A DNA stretch of 64,000 nucleotides from an uncultured Hyphomicrobiales bacterium. GTDB taxonomy: Bacteria; Pseudomonadota; Alphaproteobacteria; Rhizobiales; Xanthobacteraceae. The notes below the pieces were generated by a model, which saw nothing but the letters and a program-made list of their open reading frames with translations, searched no databases and had not been told where the DNA came from. Position 1 is the stretch's first letter, and every line of letters begins with the position of its first letter. The stretch lies in NCBI GenBank assembly GCA_903878085.1, contig CAIRGJ010000024.1, positions 1-64,000 on the forward strand. Direction: 5' to 3'. The position numbers and the translations under genes are program-made. Below, in pieces: positions 56,523 through 64,000 of the stretch.

Positions 56523-58808
56523 TCAGCTCAACGCCGCCTTGACCCGCTCCGGCGAGAACGGCACCCGCCGGATGCGCACGCCGGTGGCGTCGAAGATGGC
56601 GTTGGCGATGGCCGCCGCCACCGGCCGGATTGACGGCTCGCCGGCGCCGGACGGCGCGATCTCCGGATGGTTGATGATAACGACGTCGACCTGGCCCGGC
56701 GTTTCGGTGATGTCGAGGATCGGGTAGCTGATCCAGTCGACGCTGGTCACCGCCTTTTTGTCGAAGGTCACTTCCTCCCACAGCGTGCGGCTGACGCCCT
56801 GCACGATGTTGCCCTCGACGCATTTCACCAGCCCGTCCGGGTTGATCAACTGGCCGCAGTCGTGCGCCACCGTGAACTTGCGGGCGAAGATCTTGCCGGT
56901 CGAACGGTCGATATCGACCTCGGCGATCACCGCCACCCGCGTGCCATTGCGTTGCGAGTAGGCGATGCCGCGGCCCGACACCTTGCTGCCGGTCTGGTCC
57001 TTGCGCGGCGACGGCCGCGTGTCCCACTTGGCCTTTTCCGCCGCCGCCTTGATGACGGCGACGTCGCGCGCTTCCTTGATGTGGCGCAGCCGGAACTCGA
57101 TCGGATCGGCATTCACCGCCGCCGCCACTTCGTCGATGAACGACTCGCTGGCGAAGTGGATTTGCGGCCCGACCGGATCGCGCAGATGCGACGAGCGCAG
57201 CGGCGACGACCGGTCCAACAGCGGCGGGATGGTCTCCCAGCCGGCGCGCTTGTTGTCGAAGGCATAGGATTCCGCCGGAATGCCGAAGCCGTCGCCGGAT
57301 TTGAGAGCAACGCCTTGGGTCTGGCCGGCCAGGGTGTCCTGCGGCTTGCTGCCGTTGGTGTCGACGTCGACGCGCGAGAAGCCCTTGCTGAAGAATTCAT
57401 AGGCTATCACCTTGCCCGACGCGTCCAGCGCGGCGCGGGCCTTGTGGATCGAGGCGGGGCCTTTCGGATCCCAGCCGGTGCCCTGATCGCGCATGTATTG
57501 TAGCCGCACCGGCTTGCCGACCGCCTTGGCGAGCACTGCGGCATCGCTGGCGCAGTCGTCGGCGTCGTTGCGACCGTAGGAGCCCGGGCCGGTCTTGTGG
57601 ATCACCCGCACCTTTTCGACCGGCACGCCGAGCGTGGCGGCCAGGCCCAACTGCACGAAATGCGACTTCTGCGTGCCGCTCCAGCAGGTGACGTTGCCGT
57701 CCTTGATCTCGACCAAAGCGCAGGCCGGACCCATGCTGGCATGCGACTGGAACGGCCATTCATATTCGGCCTCGATGACTTTCGCGGCGCTTGCGAAAGC
57801 GGCATCGACATCGCCGTTCTGCTTTTCCACTTCGCGCTTGCGCACTGGAGCCTTGCGGATGTGATCGTAAAGCTGTGCCTGCTCCGGGAACGGCGCATCG
57901 ACCTGCGACCATTCAACTTTAAGCTTTTCCGCGGCCTTGATCGCGTCCCACTCTTTGTTGGCGACGACGCCGAGGAAGCCCTTGTCCCACACCACTTTGG
58001 CGCCGGCGATATCCTTGATCGAGGCCTCGTCGACTTTGACCGGCACCGAACCCGCCACCGCGGGGCGGATCATGCGGCCGTGCACCATGCCCGGCACCTT
58101 GATGTCGGTGCAGAAGTCTCCCTGGCAGAACACCTTCGGCGCGACGTCCTCGCGTTTGATCGGCTGGCCGACGACCTTGTGGTCTTTCGGGTTCTTCGGC
58201 TGCGCCTTGCCCGGCGCATAGAGCGTGTTGCCGTATTGTTTGTTCCAGTCGAGCTGAACGTTGAAATATTTGCCGCCGATCATCTCGGCGTAGGAGATGC
58301 GCTTGGCCTTGTCGTCGGTCGCCGATACCACGCCGTCATTGACGGCGAGCTTGTCCGCCGGCACCGACAGCAGACCGGCCGCCATCTCGACCAGCACGCG
58401 GCGCGCTTCCGCCGAAGCCATCCGCATCTGTTTGCCGCCGAGCTGAATGCCGGTGGAGCCGGAAGCGCCGCCCTGGTTCACCGACGTGCCGGTGTCGCCC
58501 ATGTAGACCTTGACGGCTTTGAACGGCACGTCGAGCTCGTCCGCCACGATTTGCGCGATGGCGACATGCAGGCCATGGCCCATGTCCATCTTGCCGAAAT
58601 AGGCGGCGACCGTGCCGTCGGCATTGACCGCGATGTAGGATGACAACTGGTCCGGCGTCAGCGGCGGCTTCGCTCCTTGTGCGTAAGCGGCTTGCATCGA
58701 CATCATGGTGTCGAGCGTCATCGCCGCACCGACCGATACGACGAGTGCGCCGCCGCCGAGCAGGACGGAGCGGCGGGACAGGGATGAGGTGGATTCAAAT
58801 TTTGTCAT
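56523..58808 (-). CDS. IorB-like molybdopterin-binding hydroxylase large subunit, Tat signal
   Basis: A 761-residue large subunit of the isoquinoline 1-oxidoreductase/aldehyde-dehydrogenase branch of the xanthine oxidase family. It has a Tat signal (LSRRSVLLGGGALVVSVGAA, residues 9-28), so the enzyme is periplasmic. Further motifs: KMDMGHGLHVAIAQIVADEL (about 73), NQGGASGSTGIQLGG (about 112), PGSYGRNDADDCASDAAVLA, HLRDPVGPQIHFASESFIDE, and catalytic Glu in PSGAGEPSIRPVAAAIANA near the C-terminus. ATG 58808 follows GGGAGAG. The 2Fe-2S subunit is encoded 11 bp upstream. It would hydroxylate an N-heteroaromatic or an aldehyde. Confidence 0.9.
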   Translation of the reverse strand: MTKFESTSSLSRRSVLLGGGALVVSVGAAMTLDTMMSMQAAYAQGAKPPLTPDQLSSYIAVNADGTVAAYFGKMDMGHGLHVAIAQIVADELDVPFKAVKVYMGDTGTSVNQGGASGSTGIQLGGKQMRMASAEARRVLVEMAAGLLSVPADKLAVNDGVVSATDDKAKRISYAEMIGGKYFNVQLDWNKQYGNTLYAPGKAQPKNPKDHKVVGQPIKREDVAPKVFCQGDFCTDIKVPGMVHGRMIRPAVAGSVPVKVDEASIKDIAGAKVVWDKGFLGVVANKEWDAIKAAEKLKVEWSQVDAPFPEQAQLYDHIRKAPVRKREVEKQNGDVDAAFASAAKVIEAEYEWPFQSHASMGPACALVEIKDGNVTCWSGTQKSHFVQLGLAATLGVPVEKVRVIHKTGPGSYGRNDADDCASDAAVLAKAVGKPVRLQYMRDQGTGWDPKGPASIHKARAALDASGKVIAYEFFSKGFSRVDVDTNGSKPQDTLAGQTQGVALKSGDGFGIPAESYAFDNKRAGWETIPPLLDRSSPLRSSHLRDPVGPQIHFASESFIDEVAAAVNADPIEFRLRHIKEARDVAVIKAAAEKAKWDTRPSPRKDQTGSKVSGRGIAYSQRNGTRVAVIAEVDIDRSTGKIFARKFTVAHDCGQLINPDGLVKCVEGNIVQGVSRTLWEEVTFDKKAVTSVDWISYPILDITETPGQVDVVIINHPEIAPSGAGEPSIRPVAAAIANAIFDATGVRIRRVPFSPERVKAALS

Positions 58809-58819
58809 GGTGCTCTCCC

Positions 58820-59287
58820 TCAACCCATCATCGTCGCGGCGCGCTTGACCGCTTTGAGGATGCTGACATGCGTGCCGCAGCGGCACTTCAAGCCGGACAG
58901 CGCGTCCTTGATCTCGGCCTCGCTCGGATTCTTTTTGTCGCGCAGGAAGGCGGCGGTGGTCATCAGCCAGCCGTTGATGCAGTAGCCGCATTGCGGCACC
59001 TGCTCCTCGACATAGGCGGTCTGGATCGGGTGCGGCTTCTCCGGTGTGCCGAGGCCGGCGAGCGTCACCACCTTGGCGTTGCCCACCGCCGACAGCGGCG
59101 TCACGCAGGAGCGCGCCGGCTGGCCGTCGATGTGCACGATGCAGGCGCCGCATTGCGCCAGCCCGCAGCCGAAATGCGGATTGTTGAGGCCGAGGTCGTC
59201 GCGCAGCGCGTAGAGCAGCGGCATGTCTGGGTCGGCATCGACCGTATGCGACGTGCCATTCACATTGAGGGTGAATTTTTGAGTCAT
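58820..59287 (-). CDS. IorA-like 2Fe-2S subunit of the molybdenum hydroxylase
   Basis: A 155-residue two-cluster 2Fe-2S protein. Cluster one uses FGCGLAQCGACIVHIDGQPA with a third Cys in ARSCVTPL (about 40-62). Cluster two uses CGYCINGWLM (about 99) and KCRCGTHVSI (about 135), the CRCGTH form typical of IorA and not the CRCTGY form of xanthine dehydrogenase. It is co-transcribed with the large subunit. Electrons are usually passed to a membrane cytochrome in this branch, which is not in the window. Confidence 0.92.
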   Translation of the reverse strand: MTQKFTLNVNGTSHTVDADPDMPLLYALRDDLGLNNPHFGCGLAQCGACIVHIDGQPARSCVTPLSAVGNAKVVTLAGLGTPEKPHPIQTAYVEEQVPQCGYCINGWLMTTAAFLRDKKNPSEAEIKDALSGLKCRCGTHVSILKAVKRAATMMG

Positions 59288-59504
59288 GGCGTTCAGCTCC
59301 CCGAACTAATTTTATGGAGACAGCAGGCTTACGGCCTGGCGTCCCGGTCGCGGTTATTCCGCGATCCCTTGCGGCCCTGAGGCTAGTCCCGCACACTGGT
59401 CTTGGGAACGGCCCCGCCCGTAAAAATGATGTTATATTGCCGGGAATAGACGCCCTCCCGCGGGTTACGCGGAACCAAAGGCGCGACGCTCAGGGAGGAA
59501 CTTC

Positions 59505-60524
59505 ATGCGCACTGCACCATTTATTCAATTCGGTTTTGGCGGTTTTGGCGGTGTTGCCGCCGCTCTCGCTGTTTGTGCGCTAACGGCTTCGGCCCAAGTC
59601 CAGGCCCAAGCACAGGACAAGGTCTGGCGTCATGGCCTGATCAACGCCAAGGCCGACGCCGGTATTTTCTTGATGGTGTCGACGCGCGATTTTGCCGCCA
59701 AGCAGGGCCTCAAGCTCGAGGTTTCCCAGTTCAAGGACGACCAGCTCGCGCTCAAGGCCCTGATCGCCGGCGAGCTCGACAGCTTCGAGGGCGGGCCGCA
59801 GGGCGTGTTCGCCGCCGATTCCAACGGCGGCGACGCCAAGATCCTCGGTTGCCACTGGATCGTGGTGCCGCACGGCATCTACGCCATGCAGGCCATCGCC
59901 AAGGTCGAGGACCTCAAGGGCAAGCAGATTGCGGTCTCGGCGCCGAATTCCATGCCCAACATGCTGGCGCGCGAAGCCTTGGCGAGCCATGGCGTATCGG
60001 ACAAGGACGTGAAACTGGCGGCGGTCGGTGGCGACCGCGAACGCTATCAGGCGCTGATCGGCGGCGTGGTCGAGGCCGCGGTGGTGTCGAACGAATACGA
60101 GCCGATCGCGCCGAAGGCCATGCACCTGCTGGTCGCCGGCCGCGACGCGGTGCCGAATTTCCTGCGCGTCTGCCTGGTGTCGACCGCCAAGACGCTTGCC
60201 GCGCGCGGCGACGACGCCGTCAAGTTCCTCGCCGCCGAAATGACCGCGCTGAAATTCGCGCTGGCCAACAGGGACGCCACTTTGGCGCTGACGCACCAAC
60301 TGACCAACAGCAAGCCGGACGATCCGCGTCCCGGCTTTGTATTCGACGACGCCGTGTTGCATAAAGCGGTCGATCCGACGCTGCCGATCCCGGCGGAAAA
60401 GATCATGTGGATTCAGGACCAGATGGTGAAAGCCGGCAGTCTCACCAAGGCTCTCGATCTTGCCGCTGTCACCGCGCCGGAATATCGCGAGAAGGCGTTG
60501 AAGATGGTAAGTACTGGCCATTGA
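59505..60524 (+). CDS. ABC transporter substrate-binding protein (SsuA/TauA/NMT1 type)
   Basis: A 339-residue periplasmic binding protein. A long signal region (GFGGVAAALAVCALTASAQV) is followed by DKVWRHGLINAKADAGIFLM, KQGLKLEVSQFKDDQLALKA, LIAGELDSFEG, GIYAMQAIAKVEDLKGKQIA and APNSMPNMLAREALASHGV, the NMT1-like pattern. ATG 59505 follows GGGAGGAA. It is divergent from the IorAB-like genes (217 bp apart) and heads an operon with an ATPase and a permease, together a nitrate/sulfonate/taurine-type importer. Confidence 0.88.
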   Translation: MRTAPFIQFGFGGFGGVAAALAVCALTASAQVQAQAQDKVWRHGLINAKADAGIFLMVSTRDFAAKQGLKLEVSQFKDDQLALKALIAGELDSFEGGPQGVFAADSNGGDAKILGCHWIVVPHGIYAMQAIAKVEDLKGKQIAVSAPNSMPNMLAREALASHGVSDKDVKLAAVGGDRERYQALIGGVVEAAVVSNEYEPIAPKAMHLLVAGRDAVPNFLRVCLVSTAKTLAARGDDAVKFLAAEMTALKFALANRDATLALTHQLTNSKPDDPRPGFVFDDAVLHKAVDPTLPIPAEKIMWIQDQMVKAGSLTKALDLAAVTAPEYREKALKMVSTGH

Positions 60525-60557
60525 CGAAACCATCGCAACGCCGCGCGGAGTTCTTGA

Positions 60558-61340
60558 ATGGGTGAAGTGACGTTCCACGACGTGTCCAAGCGCTTTGCCT
60601 TGCGCGTGGATGGCCAAGTGCATCACGTGCAGGCGCTCGACCGCATCAACTTTACCGTGCGCGACGGCGAGATCGTGGCGCTGATCGGCCCGTCCGGCTG
60701 CGGCAAGACCACGGCGCTGCGGGTCGCCATGGGGCTCGATGCCTCGACCGGCGGCCGCGTCACCGTCGACGGCCGCGAGGTGCACGGCTGCGGTCATGAC
60801 CGCGGCATGGTGTTCCAGCACGCCGAACTGCTGCCGTGGCTCTCCGCCTTGCAGAACGTCATGTTCGGCCTGGAGATGAAGGGGCTACGCGGCGGCGAAC
60901 TGCGCGACACCGCGGAGAAATATCTGGCGCTGGTCGGCCTGTCGGATTCGCAGAACCGCCGGCCGCATCAACTGTCCGGCGGCATGAAGCAGCGTGTCGG
61001 CATTGCCCGTGCGCTGGCCATCGATCCGAAGGTATTGCTGATGGACGAGCCGTTCGGCGCGCTCGACGCCCAGACCCGCGAGGCGCTGCAGGCCGAATTG
61101 CTCGATATCCACGCCCGCACCGGCAAGACCATCATTTTCGTCACCCATGACCTCGATGAAGCCGTGCTGATCGCCGACCGCATCGTCGTCATGCGCGGCG
61201 GCAAAGTGCACGACATCATGACGGTGCCGCTGCCGCGGCCGCGCGGCGATCTCGTCGACGTTCGCGGCACGCACGAGTTTGCCGAGACCCGTTACAAGGT
61301 CTGGCGCGATCTGCACGAAGACGAGAGCGTGGTGCACTAG
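60558..61340 (+). CDS. ABC transporter ATP-binding protein (SsuB/TauB type)
   Basis: A 260-residue importer ATPase: Walker A IGPSGCGKTTALRVA (about 41-55), Q-loop MVFQHAELLPWLSALQN (about 83), signature LSGGMKQRVGIARALA (about 139), Walker B VLLMDEPFGALDAQTRE (about 161) and H-loop IFVTHDLDEAVLIADR (about 193). The LLPW after the Q-loop is typical of nitrate/sulfonate/taurine importers. The stop codon overlaps the first base of a 49-bp repeat. Confidence 0.93.
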   Translation: MGEVTFHDVSKRFALRVDGQVHHVQALDRINFTVRDGEIVALIGPSGCGKTTALRVAMGLDASTGGRVTVDGREVHGCGHDRGMVFQHAELLPWLSALQNVMFGLEMKGLRGGELRDTAEKYLALVGLSDSQNRRPHQLSGGMKQRVGIARALAIDPKVLLMDEPFGALDAQTREALQAELLDIHARTGKTIIFVTHDLDEAVLIADRIVVMRGGKVHDIMTVPLPRPRGDLVDVRGTHEFAETRYKVWRDLHEDESVVH

Positions 61341-61388
61341 CGCATGATCCCGAAAAGTGGGAACCGGTTTTCGGATCAGATCATGCGC
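61340..61388 (+). repeat. 49-bp palindromic repeat, copy 3
   Basis: Same unit as copies 1 and 2: gcgcatgatcccgaaaagtg, then ggaaccggttttcgg and the end gatcatgcgc; one central base pattern differs (ggatcag in place of ggaaaag). It lies inside the ABC operon between ATPase and permease genes and contains ATG triplets (for example 61383) that look like permease starts but are part of the repeat. Confidence 0.85.
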
Positions 61389-61397
61389 AAGGAAAAT

Positions 61398-62225
61398 ATG
61401 ATGGCGGAAATTGCAGACAAAAACATCGCGGCGCCGGAAGTGGAAACCGCCGAGCGCCGGCCGCTGCCGCGCTGGGTCATCACCACGGTTTCCGTCGGCT
61501 GTTTGGTCGGCTTCTGGGAAATCTTCGGCCGCGACATCAACCCGGTGTTCGGGTCCTATCCGTCGGCCATCGCGGTGGCGTTTTGGGAATTGCTGAAAGC
61601 CGGCACGCTGTGGAAGGCGCTGTTGGAAAGCCTGCAGCCGTTCGTCGTCGGCTACCTGCTCGCCATCGTGATCGGCATTCCGCTCGGCCTCGTGATCGGC
61701 CGCTTCCGCACCGCGGAGGCCGCGCTTGGCATCTATGTCACCGCCGGCTACGCCATGCCGCTGGTCGCGCTGGTGCCGTTGCTGATCTTGTGGCTCGGCC
61801 TTGGCTTCAAGGTGAAGGTCTCGGTCATCTTTTTGATGGCGCTGTTCCCAATCTGCATCAACACCTGGCTCGGCGTCATCGCGGTGCCGAAGACGCTGAT
61901 CGAGGTCGGCAAATCCTTCGTCGCGCCCAATCACGTCATCCTGCGCCGCATCGTGCTGCCGGCGACGCTGCCTTACATCATGGCTGGCGTGCGGCTGGCG
62001 GTCGGCCGCGCCGTGGTGGCGATGGTGATCGCGGAATTCTTCACCACCATTTCCGGCCTCGGCGCGGTGATCATCAATTCGGCGAATAATTTCGACACTG
62101 CGACGATGTTCGTGCCGATTATTCTGTTGATGTTGATGGCGATCGGGCTCAACAGCCTGATCGGCTACGTCGAGCGCAAAGTCGCGCCATGGCAGGCGGA
62201 AATCGCGGGGCGCGAGCGGGAGTAG
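61398..62225 (+). CDS. ABC transporter permease (SsuC/TauC type)
   Basis: A 275-residue inner-membrane permease with about six hydrophobic segments (for example VGCLVGFWEIFGRDI, VVGYLLAIVIGIPLGLVIGR, LVALVPLLILWLGLGFKV, VIFLMALFPICINTW, VPIILLMLMAIGLNSLIGYV). The EAA-type loop is EVGKSFVAPNHVILRRIVLP (about residue 173). ATG 61398 (or 61401) follows AAGGA; earlier in-frame ATGs at 61344 and 61383 fall in the 49-bp repeat. It completes the importer. Confidence 0.92.
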   Translation: MMAEIADKNIAAPEVETAERRPLPRWVITTVSVGCLVGFWEIFGRDINPVFGSYPSAIAVAFWELLKAGTLWKALLESLQPFVVGYLLAIVIGIPLGLVIGRFRTAEAALGIYVTAGYAMPLVALVPLLILWLGLGFKVKVSVIFLMALFPICINTWLGVIAVPKTLIEVGKSFVAPNHVILRRIVLPATLPYIMAGVRLAVGRAVVAMVIAEFFTTISGLGAVIINSANNFDTATMFVPIILLMLMAIGLNSLIGYVERKVAPWQAEIAGRERE

Positions 62226-62232
62226 TTATTTC

Positions 62233-62328
62233 TGTCGTCCCGGGCGAGCGCAGCGAGACCCGGGACCCATACGCCGCGGCTTCTCGATGGGGCACGGCGT
62301 ATGGGTCCCCGCCTGCGCGGGGACGACA
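62233..62328. repeat. Long composite palindromic repeat, family A, copy 3
   Basis: Starts tgtcgtcccgggcgagcgca and ends ccgcctgcgcggggacgaca. Inside, cccatacgccg pairs with cggcgtatggg, so the element can form one long hairpin with side arms. It separates the convergent permease and CobW genes and ends on the base before the CobW stop codon. Confidence 0.75.
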
Positions 62329-63345
62329 TCAAACAGCCAACGCCTTCACCGCCTCGAACAAATCCCGCACCTGCTTCTCGGAAATATTGCGCGTGATGAA
62401 CACCACGCGGCTCGCCCGGTCGCCGTCCGGCCACGTCTCGAGCTCGACCGGCGGCGGCGACAAATGCTGCACGAACTGCACCAGCACCGGCCCTTTGCAG
62501 CCTGCGACGTCGAGGAAGCCTTTGACGCGCAGGACGTCGGCGCCGCGCAACGTCAGCAGCGTTTCCATCGCGCGCGAGAACACGGGCCACGGCATCGGCG
62601 CGGTCTCGTTCAACACGAAGCTCACAATGCCGTCGCTGTGCTCGGCCTCGGCGACGAAAGCGTTGCGCAAGGCGTTGGTCGATTCCGTCAGCCGCGTCGT
62701 ATCGAGGTCGCCGTTGACCGCCACCAGGATTTCGGCCTGGGCGTTGAGCGCGCGCAGCCGCGCGGTCAGCGCTTTGACTTTGGTTTCGTCGGCGATGTCG
62801 GTCTTGGTCACCACCAGGCGGTCGGCCAAAATCGCCTGCTTGCGCGCTTCCGACGACCGCTCAAGCGTGGCGAGGCCGTTTTCGGCGTCGACCACGGTCA
62901 TCACCACTTCGATATGGAACACTTCGCCGAGCGCGCGGTCGGTGGCGAAAGTCTGCAATATCGGGCTGGGGTCGGCGAGGCCCGAGGTCTCGATCACGAT
63001 GCGGCGGAAGTCCGGGATCTCGCCGCGCTCGCGCTCGATCACCATGCGGCGCAGCGTGTTCTGCAAGTCGCTGCGCGCGATGCAGCACAGGCAGCCGTTG
63101 CCGAGCAGCACGGTCTCGTCGGCGCTGGCGCGGATCAGCGCGTCGTCGATGCCGGCGGCGCCGAACTCGTTGATCACAACGGCGGTGCCGGCGCCTTCCG
63201 GCGTGCCGAGAAAGCGCTTGAGCAGCGTGGTCTTGCCGGCGCCGAGGAAGCCGGTGAGCACGGTCACCGGCACGCGCGGCCCGCGCTCGCGGCGCAGCCT
63301 GCGCCCGAACATGCCGGCAGCTTGTGAAGGGAACACTTGATCCAT
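62329..63345 (-). CDS. CobW/COG0523-family GTPase, metal chaperone type
   Basis: A 338-residue G3E GTPase. Walker A LTGFLGAGKTTLLKRFL at about 30-46, the metal-binding CxCC motif LLGNGCLCCIARSDL at about 80, Walker B/ switch ETSGLADPSPILQ at about 119, and NKxD equivalent VVTKTDIADE at about 178. The C-terminal CobW_C domain is present (WPVFSRAMETLLTLRG to the end). It would deliver a metal such as zinc or cobalt, or serve a cofactor enzyme. No Zur-type box was recognised. ATG 63345 is chosen; Met12 is an alternative. Confidence 0.9.
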   Translation of the reverse strand: MDQVFPSQAAGMFGRRLRRERGPRVPVTVLTGFLGAGKTTLLKRFLGTPEGAGTAVVINEFGAAGIDDALIRASADETVLLGNGCLCCIARSDLQNTLRRMVIERERGEIPDFRRIVIETSGLADPSPILQTFATDRALGEVFHIEVVMTVVDAENGLATLERSSEARKQAILADRLVVTKTDIADETKVKALTARLRALNAQAEILVAVNGDLDTTRLTESTNALRNAFVAEAEHSDGIVSFVLNETAPMPWPVFSRAMETLLTLRGADVLRVKGFLDVAGCKGPVLVQFVQHLSPPPVELETWPDGDRASRVVFITRNISEKQVRDLFEAVKALAV

Positions 63346-63405
63346 AACTTACTTTACCTCGCCCTGCGGGGGAGAGAGGCCGATTTTCGAGAGCTGACAG
63401 CAAAT

Positions 63406-63434
63406 CGGGTGAGGGGCATATCGTCCCTCACCCG
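63406..63434. repeat. 10-bp inverted repeat
   Basis: cgggtgaggg (63406-63415) pairs with ccctcacccg (63425-63434) around a 9-base loop. It lies in the gap between the start of the CobW gene and the end of the LVIVD-type gene, just before a family-A repeat, and may help terminate that gene. Confidence 0.6.
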
Positions 63435-63499
63435 TTCGTCTCCGCGAAAGCGGGGACCCAGTTCTTTGGCTCTGGATTCCCGCTTGCGCGGGAATGAGC
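63433..63499. repeat. Composite palindromic repeat, family A, copy 4
   Basis: Arms tctccgcgaaagcggggacc then cag, and ctggattcccgcttgcgcgg then gaatga. It is the inverse arrangement of the copy at 56456-56520 (ggggaccc first, tggattccc second). It lies downstream of the LVIVD-type gene. Confidence 0.68.
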
Positions 63500-63509
63500 G
63501 GATTTGGGC

Positions 63510-64000
63510 CTAGAAATCCATCTCGAGAATATACAGCCCGCCCGAGAAGCGATCGACCGTGTAGACGATCTGCCGCTCGTCAACATAGACGTCGTTGAGC
63601 TGGATGGCGCCGAGCTTGGAGCCGTTCGGGGCCGGCGGCACGAAGGCCGCGACTTCCTTGGGCTGGTAGGCGTTCGAGATGTCGAAGGCGCGCATGCCGC
63701 CGTTGAAGAAGGTGCCGAACACCAGTTGGTCCGACTGGAAGGAGGTTGGCACCGGCACGTTCTCGTGGATGTTGTGCGAGCCAAGCGGCCGCCGCGGTTC
63801 TTGTAGGCATCGACCGGCGGCATCGGCAGCGTCGCGAACGACACCGGATGGGTTTCGTCGCGCACGTCCAGCATCCAGATCAGCTTCGGCCAATCCTTCG
63901 CATTATCCTCGGTCGACTCTTCCGTGACCAGCACGAGGCCGCGATCGAATAGCGGCACCGCGGTGTGGGTGAAGCCGGTGTAAGGCGGCGAGTTGGTCCA
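63510..64000 (-). pseudogene. LVIVD-type repeat protein, 3' part, frameshifted, runs off window
   Basis: The minus strand encodes the C-terminal part of a protein like the one at 24803-26125. The first frame (64000 to about 63790) gives GFTHTAVPLFDRGLVLVTEE, IWMLDVRDETHPVSFATLPM and DAYKNRGGR. The second (about 63780 to 63510) gives GSHNIHENVPVPTSFQSDQL, GGMRAFDISNAYQPKEVAAF and VDRFSGGLYILEMDF, ending in TAG. One extra base near 63784 would join them as NRGGRFGSHNIHENVP. So a single-base loss, or a sequencing error, interrupts an otherwise well-kept gene. Its start is outside the window. Confidence 0.78.

Noticed and set aside
61344-61397. Upstream ATG starts for the Ssu/Tau-type permease
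   Set aside because: They lie inside the 49-bp repeat, which also occurs at two other places in the window; ATG 61398 has its own AAGGA site.

Overview
The window is GC-rich DNA that looks like a Hyphomicrobiales (Rhizobiales) alphaproteobacterium of the Bradyrhizobium/Rhodopseudomonas/Xanthobacteraceae kind. The evidence is the protein style (Bug-type binding proteins, many amidohydrolases, CaiB/BaiF and MmgE/PrpD enzymes), a 49-bp palindromic repeat of a type familiar from Rhizobiales that occurs three times, and further palindromic intergenic repeats. It is an accessory-rich catabolic region. The only housekeeping genes are infA, an rhlE-type helicase and metF. No tRNA, rRNA or CRISPR array was seen.

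Region 1 (1-17.1 kb) is a purine/hydantoin catabolic island. An IS3-family end has cut off the start of a 5-hydroxyisourate hydrolase gene (uraH), which also carries Cys where the family has its active-site Arg. Next come an NCS2 purine permease, a 5'-truncated and frameshifted dihydropyrimidinase/hydantoinase, a D-aminoacylase-like enzyme and an M20-family allantoate/carbamoyl-amino-acid amidohydrolase. Divergent from these is an RpiR regulator with a 26-bp perfect palindrome directly before its start. It leads a long operon: an XdhD-type Fe-S/molybdenum hydroxylase, an SsnA-like aminohydrolase, two fold-type-II PLP enzymes (the first frameshifted), a YgfK-like Fe-S protein lacking the central FAD/NAD domain, and a small ferredoxin. 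An IS1182-family remnant closes the island. Its gene content parallels the xdhD/ssnA/ygfK/hyuA/ygeXYW set known for anaerobic urate breakdown, with a different set of PLP enzymes and a ferredoxin in place of the missing flavin domain.

Region 2 (17.6-26.1 kb) holds a GntR regulator with a muconate-semialdehyde-type aldehyde dehydrogenase and an ACMSD-like amidohydrolase. It also holds a translationally coupled pair of selenium-trait-associated families (TIGR04282/DUF2064 transferase and a TIGR03169-type oxidoreductase), a LigI-like amidohydrolase, an orphan Bug binding protein and an LVIVD-repeat protein. Region 3 (26.2-29.6 kb, minus strand) has an exported S10 peptidase, infA with a clear terminator, and rhlE.

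Region 4 (30-40.9 kb, plus strand) is a long co-directional run: a CaiB/BaiF CoA-transferase, an enoyl-CoA hydratase, a FbpABC-type ABC importer with two tandem binding proteins, an MmgE/PrpD protein, an SDR lacking the catalytic Tyr, and a succinate-semialdehyde-type dehydrogenase that ends at a terminator. It looks like the uptake and CoA-dependent breakdown route for one unidentified organic acid. Region 5 (41-48.3 kb) has an orphan form-II-CoxL-like molybdenum hydroxylase, an amidohydrolase coupled to an Ldh-family dehydrogenase, an amino-acid-type binding protein, a small exported protein and a multi-pass membrane protein.

Region 6 (48.4-55.4 kb, minus strand) runs from an IpdAB-like CoA-transferase pair through two Gfo/Idh/MocA oxidoreductases to a hybrid histidine kinase followed 16 bp later by a Bug binding protein. 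Region 7 (55.5-64 kb) has metF, an IorAB-like molybdenum hydroxylase, a divergent nitrate/sulfonate-type ABC importer, a CobW GTPase and the frameshifted 3' part of a second LVIVD-type gene. Three genes (near 2790, 12010 and 63784) are each broken by what looks like one missing base with good homology on both sides. This means either very recent decay or sequencing error.
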